Assembly (NCBI RefSeq): GCF_030265065.1
Contig: NC_080416.1
Span: 20,499,501-20,563,500 of the forward strand
Direction: 5' to 3'
DNA: 64,000 bases
From: Corythoichthys intestinalis
Lineage: Eukaryota > Chordata > Actinopteri > Syngnathiformes > Syngnathidae
The position numbers and the translations under genes are program-made. The notes under the pieces are model-generated. The model was given only the letters and a program-made list of their open reading frames with translations, was not told the origin of the DNA and searched no databases. Shown piece by piece: positions 23,714 to 35,100 of this stretch (the stretch's first letter is position 1; each line of letters starts with the position of its first letter).

Positions 23714-25579
23714 TACATTCCTTTTAGTTCCACACAGTCATCCCTGGAGCTCCTCTCAGTCCGCACAATGGAATGCTCTTGTTTCAGTTCTCTTCCCAAG
23801 AGGCACACATGCATGCACACACACGAACTGTATGCTTTTTATTTCACACAGTCAGAGTTGGTCACTTGTCTTAGGGTTTAAAGGGCTTGATAAACAAATG
23901 GGGACCAAACCCATCCATTTATAAAATTCTCATGACTTTAAAGTGCTCACTTCAATTAAAAAAAAAAAAAAAAATCTATATTGAATCAAAGGACCATTCA
24001 CGAGCATCCAGTTGGAAAATAAGCTTAAAAGTGATTCTTCAAACTTGGACTAAAGGTGGTACAGGTGATGCAAAAATCAATGAAGTATGTATTTATACGA
24101 AACATGTTAATATTTATTGCATTAAGTAAAATAAAGGAAAGATAAACTGTGTATGCTCTTTTGATGTCCCATTTCTCCAGCACAGGGAGTAACGGCGACC
24201 AATTATATGGTACAATGTAGGAGGTAAAGCACTCTTTTTCCTGGCTCGGTTTAAAATCCCACTCGGAGGTCTTGTTGTTAACACTGTATAGATGGAAAGC
24301 AACTAAGAAAAGCCAAGACTACAGCTTTGCCAAAGGTATGTTGTAAGTGACCGCAGGTATGTAGGATGGACTCCATTTTGTATAGCCCTTGTCCTCAGAA
24401 GTACATTCTGACCTGGTTTGTCATGAAATCAAAATTATGCTTGACGAAATGATTGACTTATGTCAAATAACCGCAACGTAGACAATTTTCCACTCAAATT
24501 CTTTTCTAAATATGAGTTTTGAAGGTGTACAGTTTGCTTGTGATGGATGTTGGGCATTGTACTTGAGTTTCTTGGCATTTATTTCACTGAAGTTACAACG
24601 AATGGAAATAATAATTATACAATAATAGGAAGACCATCCTCAAAGAGGAACTTTTACTATGTTCAGGCACTGACGTGGGGCATATATTGTTCCAGATAAC
24701 AATTCAAGTCAATTTTCCAAAGCTGCCTGTTTCCAAGCCTATTCAGTAAAACTTGGCTGGCATTCCTGTATAGTCCTATTATCTGAGTCCAGGTGGGCGG
24801 GTCCATGTGTGCTGGGCACTATCCCGTCATTGTTAATCTGGGTGTTTTTACCAGGCCAAAGAGGGAGGTGCTGGCAATAGGAGGGGGCATTCAACAGATT
24901 GCAGGGGTCGACCAGTATTATCTTTCCAGCTGCCTGCCGAGTGTGAAAATGAAGTGTGATCATCTTTTACTATGATTGCAATTGATTTTTGCATAAAAGT
25001 CCCAGAAAATTAGAATCCTTAATCCTTCCTGTGTGGGAAGATGTGATAGGTCACCCATACCATACTAATACCAATGAAATCCATTTGGGATTGACTCCCA
25101 TTGTGACAGAGTTTCCTGAGATTGTTGAAGTCATTGCTGATACATTTCCTCACTCTGTTGGTAAGCTGTGTTGCTCATAGCATGACAAGGTTTTTTTTTT
25201 TTTTTTTTTTTGAAGCCGCATACCTCAACAAAGGACATTCAGCAACTTCCATAATTGCAACACACTTAAGTACATCCTAAAGAGAAAGCCCAACAATGAT
25301 GCTCTCAAGAAAAAAATGACTTCATAAATTTGAGTGGGGGCCCTTCAAGACATCAGCCTTTCACAATGTATAAGGAGCTTAGCTCCGTCTCTATAAAATA
25401 CCAGATCATTTTAATAAAAGGCATTTAAATAAAATGCAACAAATAAATGATGAGTAAATTGAGCACAAGAAGGTATTCAAGCGCAAATGTTATAAAAGCA
25501 ACCAGCAGAGCTAGCAAGAGTAGACAATGGAGTTGAGGTGACTGAGTTAAAAATGTACAGTTTAACGTAGGTTATTACC
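23714..25579. other. Intergenic stretch, no gene recognised
   Basis: No exon or mobile element is recognised. A-runs near 23,959-23,973 and a T-run near 25,191-25,211 are seen. Confidence 0.5.
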
Positions 25580-25736
25580 ATTCAATTCAATTCAATTTTA
25601 TTTGTATAGCCCTAAATCACAACAACAATGTCTCAAAGGGCTTTACAGAAATGAAGCAACAAAAATGAATAGATACAGTTCAAGTCCTGGGTATCCCCTA
25701 TCCTTAAGATCCTCCATGCCGGCAAGGAAAAACTCC
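25580..25736 (-). repeat. LINE/SINE-type 3' tail with (TTCAA)n end
   Basis: TTCAATTCAATTCAATTTTA is followed by TTTGTATAGCCCTAAATCAC and a CAAAGGGCTTTACA word, then CCGGCAAGGAAAAACTCC. This is the reverse of a common fish retroposon tail ending in (ATTGA)n. No reverse transcriptase coding is attached, so the exact family is open. Confidence 0.6.
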
Positions 25737-25739
25737 AAA

Positions 25740-26832
25740 AACTCCAGAGTCAATTGGGAGAACCAGTAAGTGATTGTTCTTCTTTTATCCTTATTTTTAT
25801 GGTTTACTGTTATTGTTGATAAAAAGTACCAATTCCCATTCTCCCTATACTGTCTCAATGGCAATGATTCTCACTGTATCCATAAAAATATCAAGTAGCC
25901 GGTTCTCAGATTGGGCAATTTGCTCGTAAACAAAACATAGCTTTGACCATCCTCTAAATTTAGATTCTGGACAGGAAGTGGGTCTGTACCTGTTTCCTCT
26001 TCCACTATTGTTTCTCTCTTGGGACTGTTCTGCAGAGGAAAATTCACCCTGACAATGGGTAGTGGTTGCATTGTTCAATGCTGCCCATCTAAAGCCAAGA
26101 GGAGGACTTGCCTACCGCACACTAGTTAAGTAACAACACTCGGCCAATACTAAAACAACAAACATTTTTAATTTTCACCTTTCATACAGCTCTGCTGCAT
26201 TTTGGCTATGCAAAATTTACAACTATGTTATCCAAGTCCTTCGACTTCATTGTGTACATTTTAATATATTTTTTTACAAGGAATGCACAATTAAAAGCAA
26301 AAGCCCAAACATGGCTGAATGAATGACTTGGACTCTTTAAAATATTTACATAGAATCCCTGTTGTTTTCCAGTATTCTATGCAAAAGTGTGTTTATGAAG
26401 GGATGCCATTCCAACGAGCAGACAGCACTATTGTTCCTGCAGCACTTTCCCGCCTGTCCGCTCAGGATGTTGCACTGCGACACTTTCAAAAGATCATGGA
26501 GAAAAAAAAAAAAAAAAAAAAGGGAACCTCCAGAATCACCCATTATTCACCATCATCCTTGCAGGAACAATGCAACGCCTCCCAACATCCCTCTTATACT
26601 TTCCCAGGAGTCTTGCTGTCCAATTCCCACAGTGCTGTCCAGTTTGGAGGAGTTGTTCTATTGTTACCTGTCCTAATTGTTCCCAAAAGGACCTAAACAC
26701 ATACAAACTCCCTCTTCCTCTTGATACAGAGTCATGCCTCACATCCATACTTTCTACTAACCTCCAGCAGTTTGATATCATTCATATCCTGGAAGTAAAA
26801 GAAAAAGCAAACATGACTGTTTCTCATAGATA
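25740..26832. other. Intergenic stretch, no gene recognised
   Basis: No gene is seen apart from an A-run at about 26,502-26,521. Open frames on both strands near 26,320-26,860 have no recognisable domain and no conserved-looking splice sites. Confidence 0.5.
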
Positions 26833-26834
26833 TA

Positions 26835-28393
26835 CAGTGGGGAGAACAAGTATTTGATACACTGCCAATTTTGCTGGTTTTCCCACTTGCAAGCCATGTA
26901 GAGGTCTGTAATTTGTATCATAAGTTCTCTTCAACTGTGAGGGACGGAATCCAATACAAAAATCCAGAAAATCACATTGTATAATTTTTAAATAATAAAT
27001 TTGTATTTAACTGCATGAAATAAGTATTTGATACATTACCAACCAGTAAATATTTCGGCTCTTATTTCTTTTTTAAGAACTCCTCCCTTTGAACTTGTTA
27101 CCTGTATAAAAGACACCTGTTCACATGCTCAAACAAACAAACTCCAACCTCTCCACAATGGCCAAGACCAAAGAGCTGTGTAAGGACATCAGGGATAAAA
27201 TAATAGACCTGCACAAGGCTGGGATAGGCTACAGGAAAATAAGCAAGCAGCTTGGTGAGAAGGTAACAACTGTTGGAGCGATTATTAGAAAATGGAAGAA
27301 GTTCAAGTTGACGGTCAATCTTCCTTGTTCTGGGGCTCCATGCAAGATCTCACCTCGTGGGGCATCACTGATCATGACGAAGGTGAGGGATCAGCCCAGA
27401 ACTACACGGCAGGACCTGGTCAATGACCTGAAGAGAGCTGGAACCACAGTTTCGAAGAAAACCATCAGAAACACATTACGCCGTCATGGATTAAAATCCT
27501 ACAGCGCACGCAAGGTCCCGCTGCTGAAGCCAGTGCATGTCCAGACACGTCTGACGTTTGCCACTGACCATCTGGATGATCCAGAGGAGCAATAGGAGAA
27601 GGTCATGTGGTCGGATGAGACCAAAATTGAACTTTTTGGTCTAAACTCGGCTCGTCGTGTTTGGAGGAAAAAGAAGGATGAGTACAACCCCAAGAACACC
27701 ATCCCAACCGTGAAACATGGAGGAGGAAACATCATTTTTTGGGGCTGCTTCTCTGCCAAGAGTACAGGACGACTGCACCGTATTGAGGGGAGGATGGATG
27801 GCGCTATGTATCGCCAGATCTTGGCTGACAACCTCCTTCCTTCAGTGAGAGCCTTGAAGATGGATCGTGGCTGGGTCTTCCAGCATGACAACGACCCAAA
27901 GCACACAGCCAAGGCAACTAAAGAGTGGCTCTGTAAGAAGCATCTTAAGGTCCTGGAGTGGCTTAGCCAGTCACCAGATCTGAACCCGATAGAAAATCTA
28001 TGGAGGGAGCTGAAAGTCCGTGTTGCCCGGCAGCAGCCCCGAAACCTGAAGGCTCTGGAGAAGATCTGTATGGAGGAGTGGGCCAAAATCCCTGCTGCAG
28101 TGTGTGCAAACCTTGTCAAGGACTACAGGAAACGTTTGGTATCTGTAATAGCAAACAAAGGTTTCTGTACCAAATATTAAGTTCGATTTTTGTGATGTAT
28201 CAAATACTTATTTCATGCAATTAAATGCAAATTTATTTTTTAAAAATCAGACGTGATTTTCTGTTTTTTTGTATTAGATTCCGTCCCTCACAGTTGAAGA
28301 GAACTTATGATACAAATTACAGACCTCTACATGCTTTGCAAGTGGGAAAACCAGCAAAATCGGCAGTGTATCAAATACTTGTTCTCCCCACTG
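26835..28393 (+). mobile_element. Nearly intact Tc1-like transposon
   Basis: The 1,559-bp element is flanked by TA (26,833-26,834 and 28,394-28,395). Its long inverted repeats start CAGTGGGGAGAACAAGTATT and stay paired for about 150 bases, with matching words TTTTCCCACTTGCAA, AGAGGTCTGTAATTTG and GAAGAGAACTTATGATA in complement. One full-length transposase reading frame with a single stop lies between them. Length and layout are those of a standard vertebrate Tc1-like transposon. The intact ends and near-intact gene suggest a fairly recent insertion. Confidence 0.95.
27158..28180 (+). pseudogene. Tc1-like DD34E transposase with one in-frame stop
   Basis: 340 codons reading [18 protein letters not shown] to GFCTKY. 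Order: first helix-turn-helix ([20 protein letters not shown]), linker [11 protein letters not shown], second helix-turn-helix ([18 protein letters not shown]), then the catalytic core with D in [14 protein letters not shown] in [12 protein letters not shown] and E in [12 protein letters not shown], 34 residues between the last two. The family motif TVKHGGGNI is intact. The only defect seen is TAG where W is expected, 3-4 residues before VMWSDE (27,593-27,595). As read the protein would end before the catalytic domain. Confidence 0.92.
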
Positions 28394-28395
28394 TA

Positions 28396-29546
28396 TATAG
28401 CTAAATTTGATAACTACATAGCAAAAAGACCCGAGGGCTAGAAGGACATGAACCTTCATTATTTAAAACAGGAAATGTTTGCAACATTGTCATTCTCTGC
28501 AAGCCTAATATGAAGTCTCCCAAAGACCATTTCTGACAGCAATCTTCAAAGTCATTAAGTATTCCTATTGAAGTATCTGTTTCACATCTAAGGATTTAGT
28601 GAAAATTTTGAAGACTTGATTAAAATAAAATGCAGACTCGCTTCCATTAAATGAAAGTTGACCTAGATAGTCTTCCAAGTTGTCTTCAACAGACGTTTAG
28701 TCTACATAAATGCTTTCATTCAACGTAACATTAACTTTTTTAAGGTGCACATTCTTGCAAGGTTGGTTGAAAATTAAATGTTTTGGCTGCTTCAAAATCA
28801 AGACAAACTAGAAGTTTTTTTTTTTTTTTTGATATAAACAACAGCTTGCAGTTCAACAATTTACACTTTGTTCGATCAACTTCCACGTGACACACAGTGG
28901 CAAAGGGTCAGTGTGCTAAGTGGTGTACAACTTTCTAAAATGAAAGTGTTGCCGTTTCACAAAATAACAAGACTAAGCTGCTTAATCTTCACCGCAGACC
29001 TCCCACTCATGGTTGATTGCCTGCATACCATCAAAAAAGTCATGATTTCTCCCGATACGCTGTAAAATAAATTATTTACTTTGGTGAAAGTTACAGAGAA
29101 ACAGGCAATATGACAAAAGCTACAGTGCACAAAAATAAAAATAAGGCTATCTTGAACATTATTTCAGGAAAAGTACGTCAGAATTTTTGTCCATTGTGAA
29201 AACAAGTCATATCTAAAAGGTGCTGAGTTTTTTCCCCAAACCGAACACATCCAAGCAGGCTTTGTTGAGCTTTCTTTCAGTCATGGTGGATGAAGGGTCT
29301 TTTCCCAAAAATTTCTGCACAATTTAGAACAACATTGACCAAAGATTAAAGGGAAACTAATGGAGTCCAACAATTTATTGATTCACAAGCATGTCCAGTG
29401 TCCAAATACCTTTGGCCATATTTGCAGCTCAAAACACAATACCTGTCCTTCGTTTGAAGCATACAGGTTTGATGCAATATTTGTGTCTGATTAAAAAAAA
29501 GCCCCCTTCCATGTCATTGTGATAATGTTTTCCACATGTGAAGGGA
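28396..29546. other. Intergenic stretch, probably holding smim12 3' UTR
   Basis: No coding exon is seen. The part next to 29,547 should be the 3' untranslated region of smim12; AATAAA words on the - strand occur near 29,372 and 29,068, but which is used is unknown. T and A runs occur near 28,813-28,830. Confidence 0.45.
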
Positions 29547-29822
29547 TTAGCTTTTCTCAGGACGGTTCCTATTCAGAGCTGCTTTAGGCGTAAATTCCAG
29601 TTTCTCCTTGAGGCTAAGGACCTGAGTTCCGTCCATCCCAACCTGTTCCTGCAGTTTTCTTTCCTCCCTCAGTTCAAGAATGCTCTTCTCTTCCTCTCGA
29701 GGTTTTGGGTTCCCTCTGATAAACCATTCCAGGTGGTAGCCCACTGCTCCCACCACAAAAGCCACGGGGAAGGTGACATATGGGGCGTAGGTCCGCATGG
29801 CTGTCCAAACTACAGGCCACAT
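29547..29822 (-). CDS. smim12: Small integral membrane protein 12
   Basis: 91 residues in one coding exon, close to the 92 of human SMIM12, which I recognise along its whole length: [20 protein letters not shown], a single hydrophobic segment at about 15-33 ([20 protein letters not shown]), then a charged tail ending [13 protein letters not shown]. It should be a single-pass membrane protein; its molecular role is not established. The start codon lies two bases after a splice acceptor (TGTGCAG, cut at 29,825), so exon 1 is non-coding, as is usual for this gene. A matching donor is found 670 bases upstream at 30,494. In human, SMIM12 sits beside GJA4, as here. The frame is intact. Confidence 0.96.
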   Translation of the reverse strand: MWPVVWTAMRTYAPYVTFPVAFVVGAVGYHLEWFIRGNPKPREEEKSILELREERKLQEQVGMDGTQVLSLKEKLEFTPKAALNRNRPEKS

Positions 29823-30494
29823 GACTGCACACCTATTCGAATCCCAAGATGTGGGAAAAAAAAAACATTTTATAAGTTATAGCCCAAAATGACTTCAAGT
29901 GTCATAATTAAATATTAGCACAGGTCAAGCTTCTTGAGTTGACTACGGAGTCATAATTCATTCAATATTAGTACAGGTCAGGCTGCTTAAGTTGACTAAG
30001 GAGAGCTCGTGCAACATTTCTTCAGACGTGGCTCCCTCTAGTGTTAGAACAGATAATAAAATAAACAATACAACTGAAAATGCTACAAATAAATGGTAAT
30101 CTGAATCCTGTTCTATGTCCTTTTTCAGTTTCAGTGGTTATGTGATTACTTTGACTCAATCTCAAAATACATCACCAGGGTAAATAGAGATATATATCAT
30201 TGCTTTCATAAAAAGCTGCACTCTTTGAAGGTGGTCTGGCTACTTTATAGGATTATTCCAGCTCTTCATATTCACACTCTTTTCTACAAACAATATAGCT
30301 TTATAACTACTCTATATTTGGGTGGTTGCATAAACACAGTGAAATACTGTAACATCATTGTGTAACGACTAATTAGCAACATTGATGAGCGAGTTAAGAC
30401 TGATGATAGCGCTTCAGTGACTACAATTGCTGATTTAACAATAATTCACGTTGCTTTAGTGGGAAAAAAACATTACTTATGTCATTCAACTCAC

Positions 30495-30560
30495 CTTTAC
30501 GGTTTCACGTTGGTGCCGCAGTGGAAGATCTCAACTTCCGGGGGAGTGGCTACGCTTCAG
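30495..30560 (-). other. smim12: Probable non-coding exon 1 of smim12
   Basis: On the - strand, ACCGTAAAG is followed by GTGAGT at 30,494-30,489, a strong donor, pairing with the acceptor just before the smim12 start. The stretch is GC-richer than its surroundings. The 5' end is not visible; 30,560 is a guess. Confidence 0.6.
30534..30541 (-). promoter_or_regulatory. ETS-type site in the smim12 promoter/first exon
   Basis: CCGGAAGT on the - strand, about 40 bases upstream of the proposed exon 1 donor. ETS sites of this form are typical at the transcription start of housekeeping genes. Based on motif and position only. Confidence 0.45.
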
Positions 30561-30561
30561 T

Positions 30562-31365
30562 GTTACATGATTGGTAGAATTTTCTTGCTCTTTATATCCA
30601 AGAGGTGATGGTGTTTTCGTTTGTATTTAGCACCCCCTACTGGTCAAAATTGTGCACTGCCAAATGAGGTGCAACCCTTTTGTTTGATGGGACATTGCAC
30701 TAAAACACAACGCAAAAATCAAAAGGGTGATAACATTTGGCTTTTTATTTTTGGGGTTTACCTGTGATTTAAAAGGTTTTCCCAAGTCCCATAAAAGTGT
30801 ATTTTCAAAATATAATACCCCATTTATTGTACTTCACGATGGCATCACAAAAAATAATGAAAACCCGAGATACAAAATCCTAATTTTGTCATAAAACAGA
30901 ATTAAATCCTCAATGGAATGTAAATTAAGTTGCGGAATATAGATTAAACGAGTGGTGTTTGAAACTATTTTGCTTTGTTTTGGTCAACAAGCTCAGAACG
31001 GGTGGAAATCAGTGGCATCAAGTTACAAAAATACATTGTTGTGATTCAGAAGGCACCCTCAAAAGGTTTTCTAACCTTCGAAAGTAATCTAAAATGATAC
31101 TTGTTTTTTTTTTTCACCCATGTAAACTTCTTTCCATTGTATTAATATAAAATACTGCTGTCTTGTCAACATCTTATTAAGTTAGGGTTAATAAATGTGT
31201 TATTAAGCGTTAACACGTTTTTGTCTTTGACTATGTTATTTATACATATATATGTATAGAGAGTGTCGCAAAAAATGTATACAGTCTTTGACTTTAAATA
31301 GCTACTATTTTTTTTCGATTTAAGATTTGATTTTGGAGTAAGAATGGCAGGTGCTGGGCTCACGT
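30562..31365. other. Intergenic stretch, no gene recognised
   Basis: Space between smim12 and the mariner-like hairpin. No exon is seen. A short TATA-rich stretch lies near 31,240-31,258. Confidence 0.5.
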
Positions 31366-31735
31366 TCGAGCAAAAAACAAAAAAAAAAAAATGTTCTGAA
31401 AACATTCTAGAAATGTGAACATAGGCTGAAGTGGCAAGACACTTTACGCTTAAGTTCCACAGAGATGCCCCAACACGAGATATTTCAACCCAGTCACTCC
31501 TTCGGAAAAAAAAAAAAAAAAAAAAAAAAAGGTCCAATAAGTTCCCTGGCTGAAAGTCCACACCAGACAGTGACTCCAGGCAAATTCAAGTGATGTTCCA
31601 CTATAAGTTGAGGTTTTTCTTGTGTCCAGTAACTGCAGTTATGGTTCTCTGTGGAACTCACACGTAAAGCGTCTTGTCACCTCAGCTTTATTTTCAACAT
31701 TTCCAGAATGTTTTCAACATTTTTTTTGCCTGTAT
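31270..31735. mobile_element. Mariner-like fold-back fragment with helix-turn-helix relic
   Basis: A + strand relic from about 31,344 reads MAGAGLTFEQK, and after a run of A, ENIL..CENI-AEVARHFTLKFHRDAPTRDIS, like the N-terminal helix-turn-helix of mariner-type transposases. The segment 31,390-31,465 recurs inverted at about 31,640-31,725: AAAACATTCTAGAAATGT versus AAAACATTCTGGAAATGT read from the other strand, and both continue to GTTCCACAGAGA. The two arms, about 80% alike by eye, are separated by about 175 bases. No catalytic domain remains. The family call is tentative; the inverted arms are directly visible. Confidence 0.55.
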
Positions 31736-31737
31736 GT

Positions 31738-31740
31738 ATG

Positions 31741-31796
<56 letters not shown>
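31738..31796. repeat. (TA)n microsatellite
   Basis: About 50 bases of uninterrupted TA after a short TATG run, directly beside a tiny Tc1-derived MITE whose TA target may lie in the tract. Confidence 0.95.
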
Positions 31797-31880
31797 CAAT
31801 GGGGAGAACAAGTATTTGATACACTGCCAATGGGAAAACACATTGGCAAACCCAGTGTCAAATGCTTGTTCTTCCCACTG
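31797..31880. mobile_element. 84-bp MITE made only of Tc1-like terminal repeats
   Basis: It starts CAATGGGGAGAACAAGTATT and ends, inverted, CAGTGGGAAGAACAAGCATT, flanked by TA at 31,795-31,796 and 31,881-31,882. The ends are those of the 26,835-28,393 transposon, including TTGATACACTGCCAAT. Almost the whole element is two facing terminal repeats with about 20 bases between. It could be moved by the transposase of the larger element if the ends suffice. Confidence 0.85.
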
Positions 31881-32107
31881 TATACCAGCAATAGTAAACA
31901 GAATGTCACCTACATTGATGACTATCATTTCTTGCTAGCCATTAAATACTTTTTTTTTTTTTTTCTTTCTTTCAATGTTACAACTTCGCACAACCCAGAC
32001 AATATGAGGTTATGTTTCATGTCTCTATAGCAACATGTCACAGAATGTACTGGCAGCTATGCCAAATGCAAACCAATATCTGGCGATCCATACAGGTGGA
32101 ACTACGC

Positions 32108-35100
32108 TCACATGAGTCTTGTAATGGCCCCTGAGAGGAAGTCCTCATAGTTAAGGCGGATGTTGCCTGTCATTGTTGTGTCTTTCTCTCTGAAGAACTG
32201 AGTCATGCTCTGCAGTTGGGTGCACACTTGGATGAAGCGATCCAACTGCATGCCGGGACGTGCAGCACGCACGCTGAAGCGACGCACCAATGACTCGGCG
32301 AACTGGGGACTCAAGTTGTAGCCCATCTGTGCAAGGGCTAGGTGAGGAAAGAAAAAAATGGTTGAGAGAAAACGGTGAGGGAGTGTAACGCATGTTAATT
32401 GGGGTTCTCGGACTTCAGAAAATGTACGAAATTACAATTAACCTTGGTGTAGCTCTGTGCCACTGATAGACCCTGAACGATCCCTGTCATATTGCTGAAA
32501 GAGTGCCCTCCATTTCTGCATGAAGTCCCACAACGCTGAGAAACCGTAAAGGTCCATACGACTTGACTTTGTCCTGTCAAACATGTCTAAAAGTAAACAC
32601 AATAACAACACGTTGAGAACTTCGAAAGCCTCAGATCAGTACATATTATTTAATACTTATTTATTGTGAGTGTAGTGTCTTTTCTTCTTCTACATTTAAG
32701 CATTGTAATTGATAAAGTCACTGTAGTAATATTTGTGATGCCGGTACTGGGTGACTCACTGATCATCATGAGGCAAGTTTCGTCATTAAAATTTGACCAA
32801 TTGGAGTTGAGAAGAGCCTGCTTGAGCTCCTTCAGGTTGATATACCCACTGTGGTCCGTGTCGACACTCTTAAACCACTGGTAAGCCTCTGGGTTGACAC
32901 CAGGTGGGATGTTCCCTATAGACAGAACAAAGGCATAAAAGGTGATGGAAAATATGATGAACAAGAATAAGGATATGCTGCACTTCTAGCCAAAGCCTTA
33001 TGACTTTTATCATTGAAACATGAGGCTTTGACAGTTTGATCCTACTGGGGGGCATAAACCGAACCTGTCAGTCTGGAACTCATTTCACATCCATCAATTT
33101 TGCACAGATTGTGTGAGAAGAGAACAAACATGAAAAAAAGGGGCTGCAAGAAACTATGGCTGTACCTGAAGGAGCAGGATGGTTATAAGGTGCTCCATGA
33201 GGTTGCCCCCCGTAACCCGCACCCCCTGGTCCAGGTCCGTAGTGCCCTCCTTGCCCTTGACCATAATAGCCACCTGGTGGAACTGCTGCGCCACTGTATG
33301 GAGCGGAGGGTCCCGATTGATATGAACCGCTGCCTCCACTGTAGGGGGCACTGGGTACTGGGTGTCCCACCCCTGGATAGCCCTACACAAAAGTGTATAA
33401 AAGAATTCAGAAAAAACAATTCCCAGCGGGAATAGGCTCCAACTCAAAAACAAAAAAAGTAACACAAAATGGATGGATGAAGAGTCCAACATAAGAGGAG
33501 TTTAAGGGGGGCTGCCCTGCAGCCCCCCCTGGTGGCCAAAAAGTGTCATTGCATGTAATTGACTCTCCTATACATATACAGTATATACATATACAGTGGT
33601 ACCTCTACATACGATCACTTCGACACACGATCTTTTCGACATCCGACGTAAAATTTGAGCCGCCATTTGTTTCTACATCCGACGAGTTGCTCGAAATACG
33701 ACGACATGACAGCACTGCAAACGAACGCACGGTGGATTTTCTTGTGTGAGAAATCAACACAGTTTTCAAAAAAAGTTGATACAGTTGGAGAAACAAGGAA
33801 AAAAGTGATGCTTACCTTTGAAATGAAGATGCAAGTTATAGAAAAATATGAGCTTGGGGTGCGCGTCCCTGAACTGGCTCAACAATACAGCTCCATGGTC
33901 CTCTTCCGACCACCGTTCGCCACTATTTATAAGTTAAGGTGACAATTATTATTGTGGTAACATTGCCAAGGAAATTGCCAGCTTCGTCACGTTTTTATCA
34001 TTTATTTAAGAACTTAACCAACACAAAACGCCCATTGTCTTAAGCAGTTGACCGCTCTCAAGAAAACGAAAGTATTATCTCTACCGCACCGACCTATCTC
34101 ACTGAGACGTCACCTTCGCGGTGCGTTCAGGGACAGTAAAAAGTGTCCGCCATATTAGAATCCGATTCGTTACATTATTTACAGGAATAATTATTAATTA
34201 TTCTTCTTATTATTATATTATTCTGAATTATTTATTTATAACTTATTTGTTTTTCTATGTTTAATTGCCATTTGTAACAGTGCCAGCAGTATTTATTAAG
34301 AATTTAGTGTATGTTTTTAGGCTTTGGAACGAATTAATGGAATTATAATGTATTCCTATGGGAAAATCCTGCTCGACATACGACCATTTCGACTTACAAA
34401 CAAGGTCCTGGAACGAATTAAATTCGTATGTAGAGGTACCACTGTATATACATATACAGTATATACACACACATATATGTAAATCATTAAAGGAAATAAC
34501 AAAAATGAATGAAATGAACAAAAAAGATATTTTTATAATGGGTCAAAATAATTTTTTGAACAGATAATGTGATTAGCACCTTGGACGGTCATTTGCTTTG
34601 CAAAAAAAAAAAAAAAAAATCGGGGAGGGCAATTTTATTTTTCTCATTATTTTTATCTTTGTTTGATTTTTTTTTTTTTTTGATTGAAGCAACTTTTGGG
34701 GGGATTTGATGATTTAGACACCAATATGGACCCTACACAAAAAGGATTGCTAAAATCAAACAAAACTTTTTACACCAAAAATTAAATGTGTTCAAACGCA
34801 AATATTTGAGTCTCAAATATTTTTTCGCATTCAAAAACGTTTTTTCTATGATTGATTTTTTTTTTATTGAAGTGATATTTTTTTGTTTGAAAATATATAT
34901 ATTTTGTTTGAAGCAGCTTATTTTTTGATTGAATAATAAAGACACAAATGTCCTAGCCAAAATGTTGCCCAAACGCAAAACAATATTACATCTCTCAAAA
35001 AAGTTGCTTCAATAAAAAAAATAATTGACTTCAATCCCCCAAAAATTAGAAGAAAAATAGCTTTCAATTGCATTTTTTTGAGTTTCAAATTTATTTTTGC

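Noticed and set aside
27499-28119. 206-codon - strand open frame
   Set aside because: Antisense shadow of the Tc1-like transposase on the + strand.
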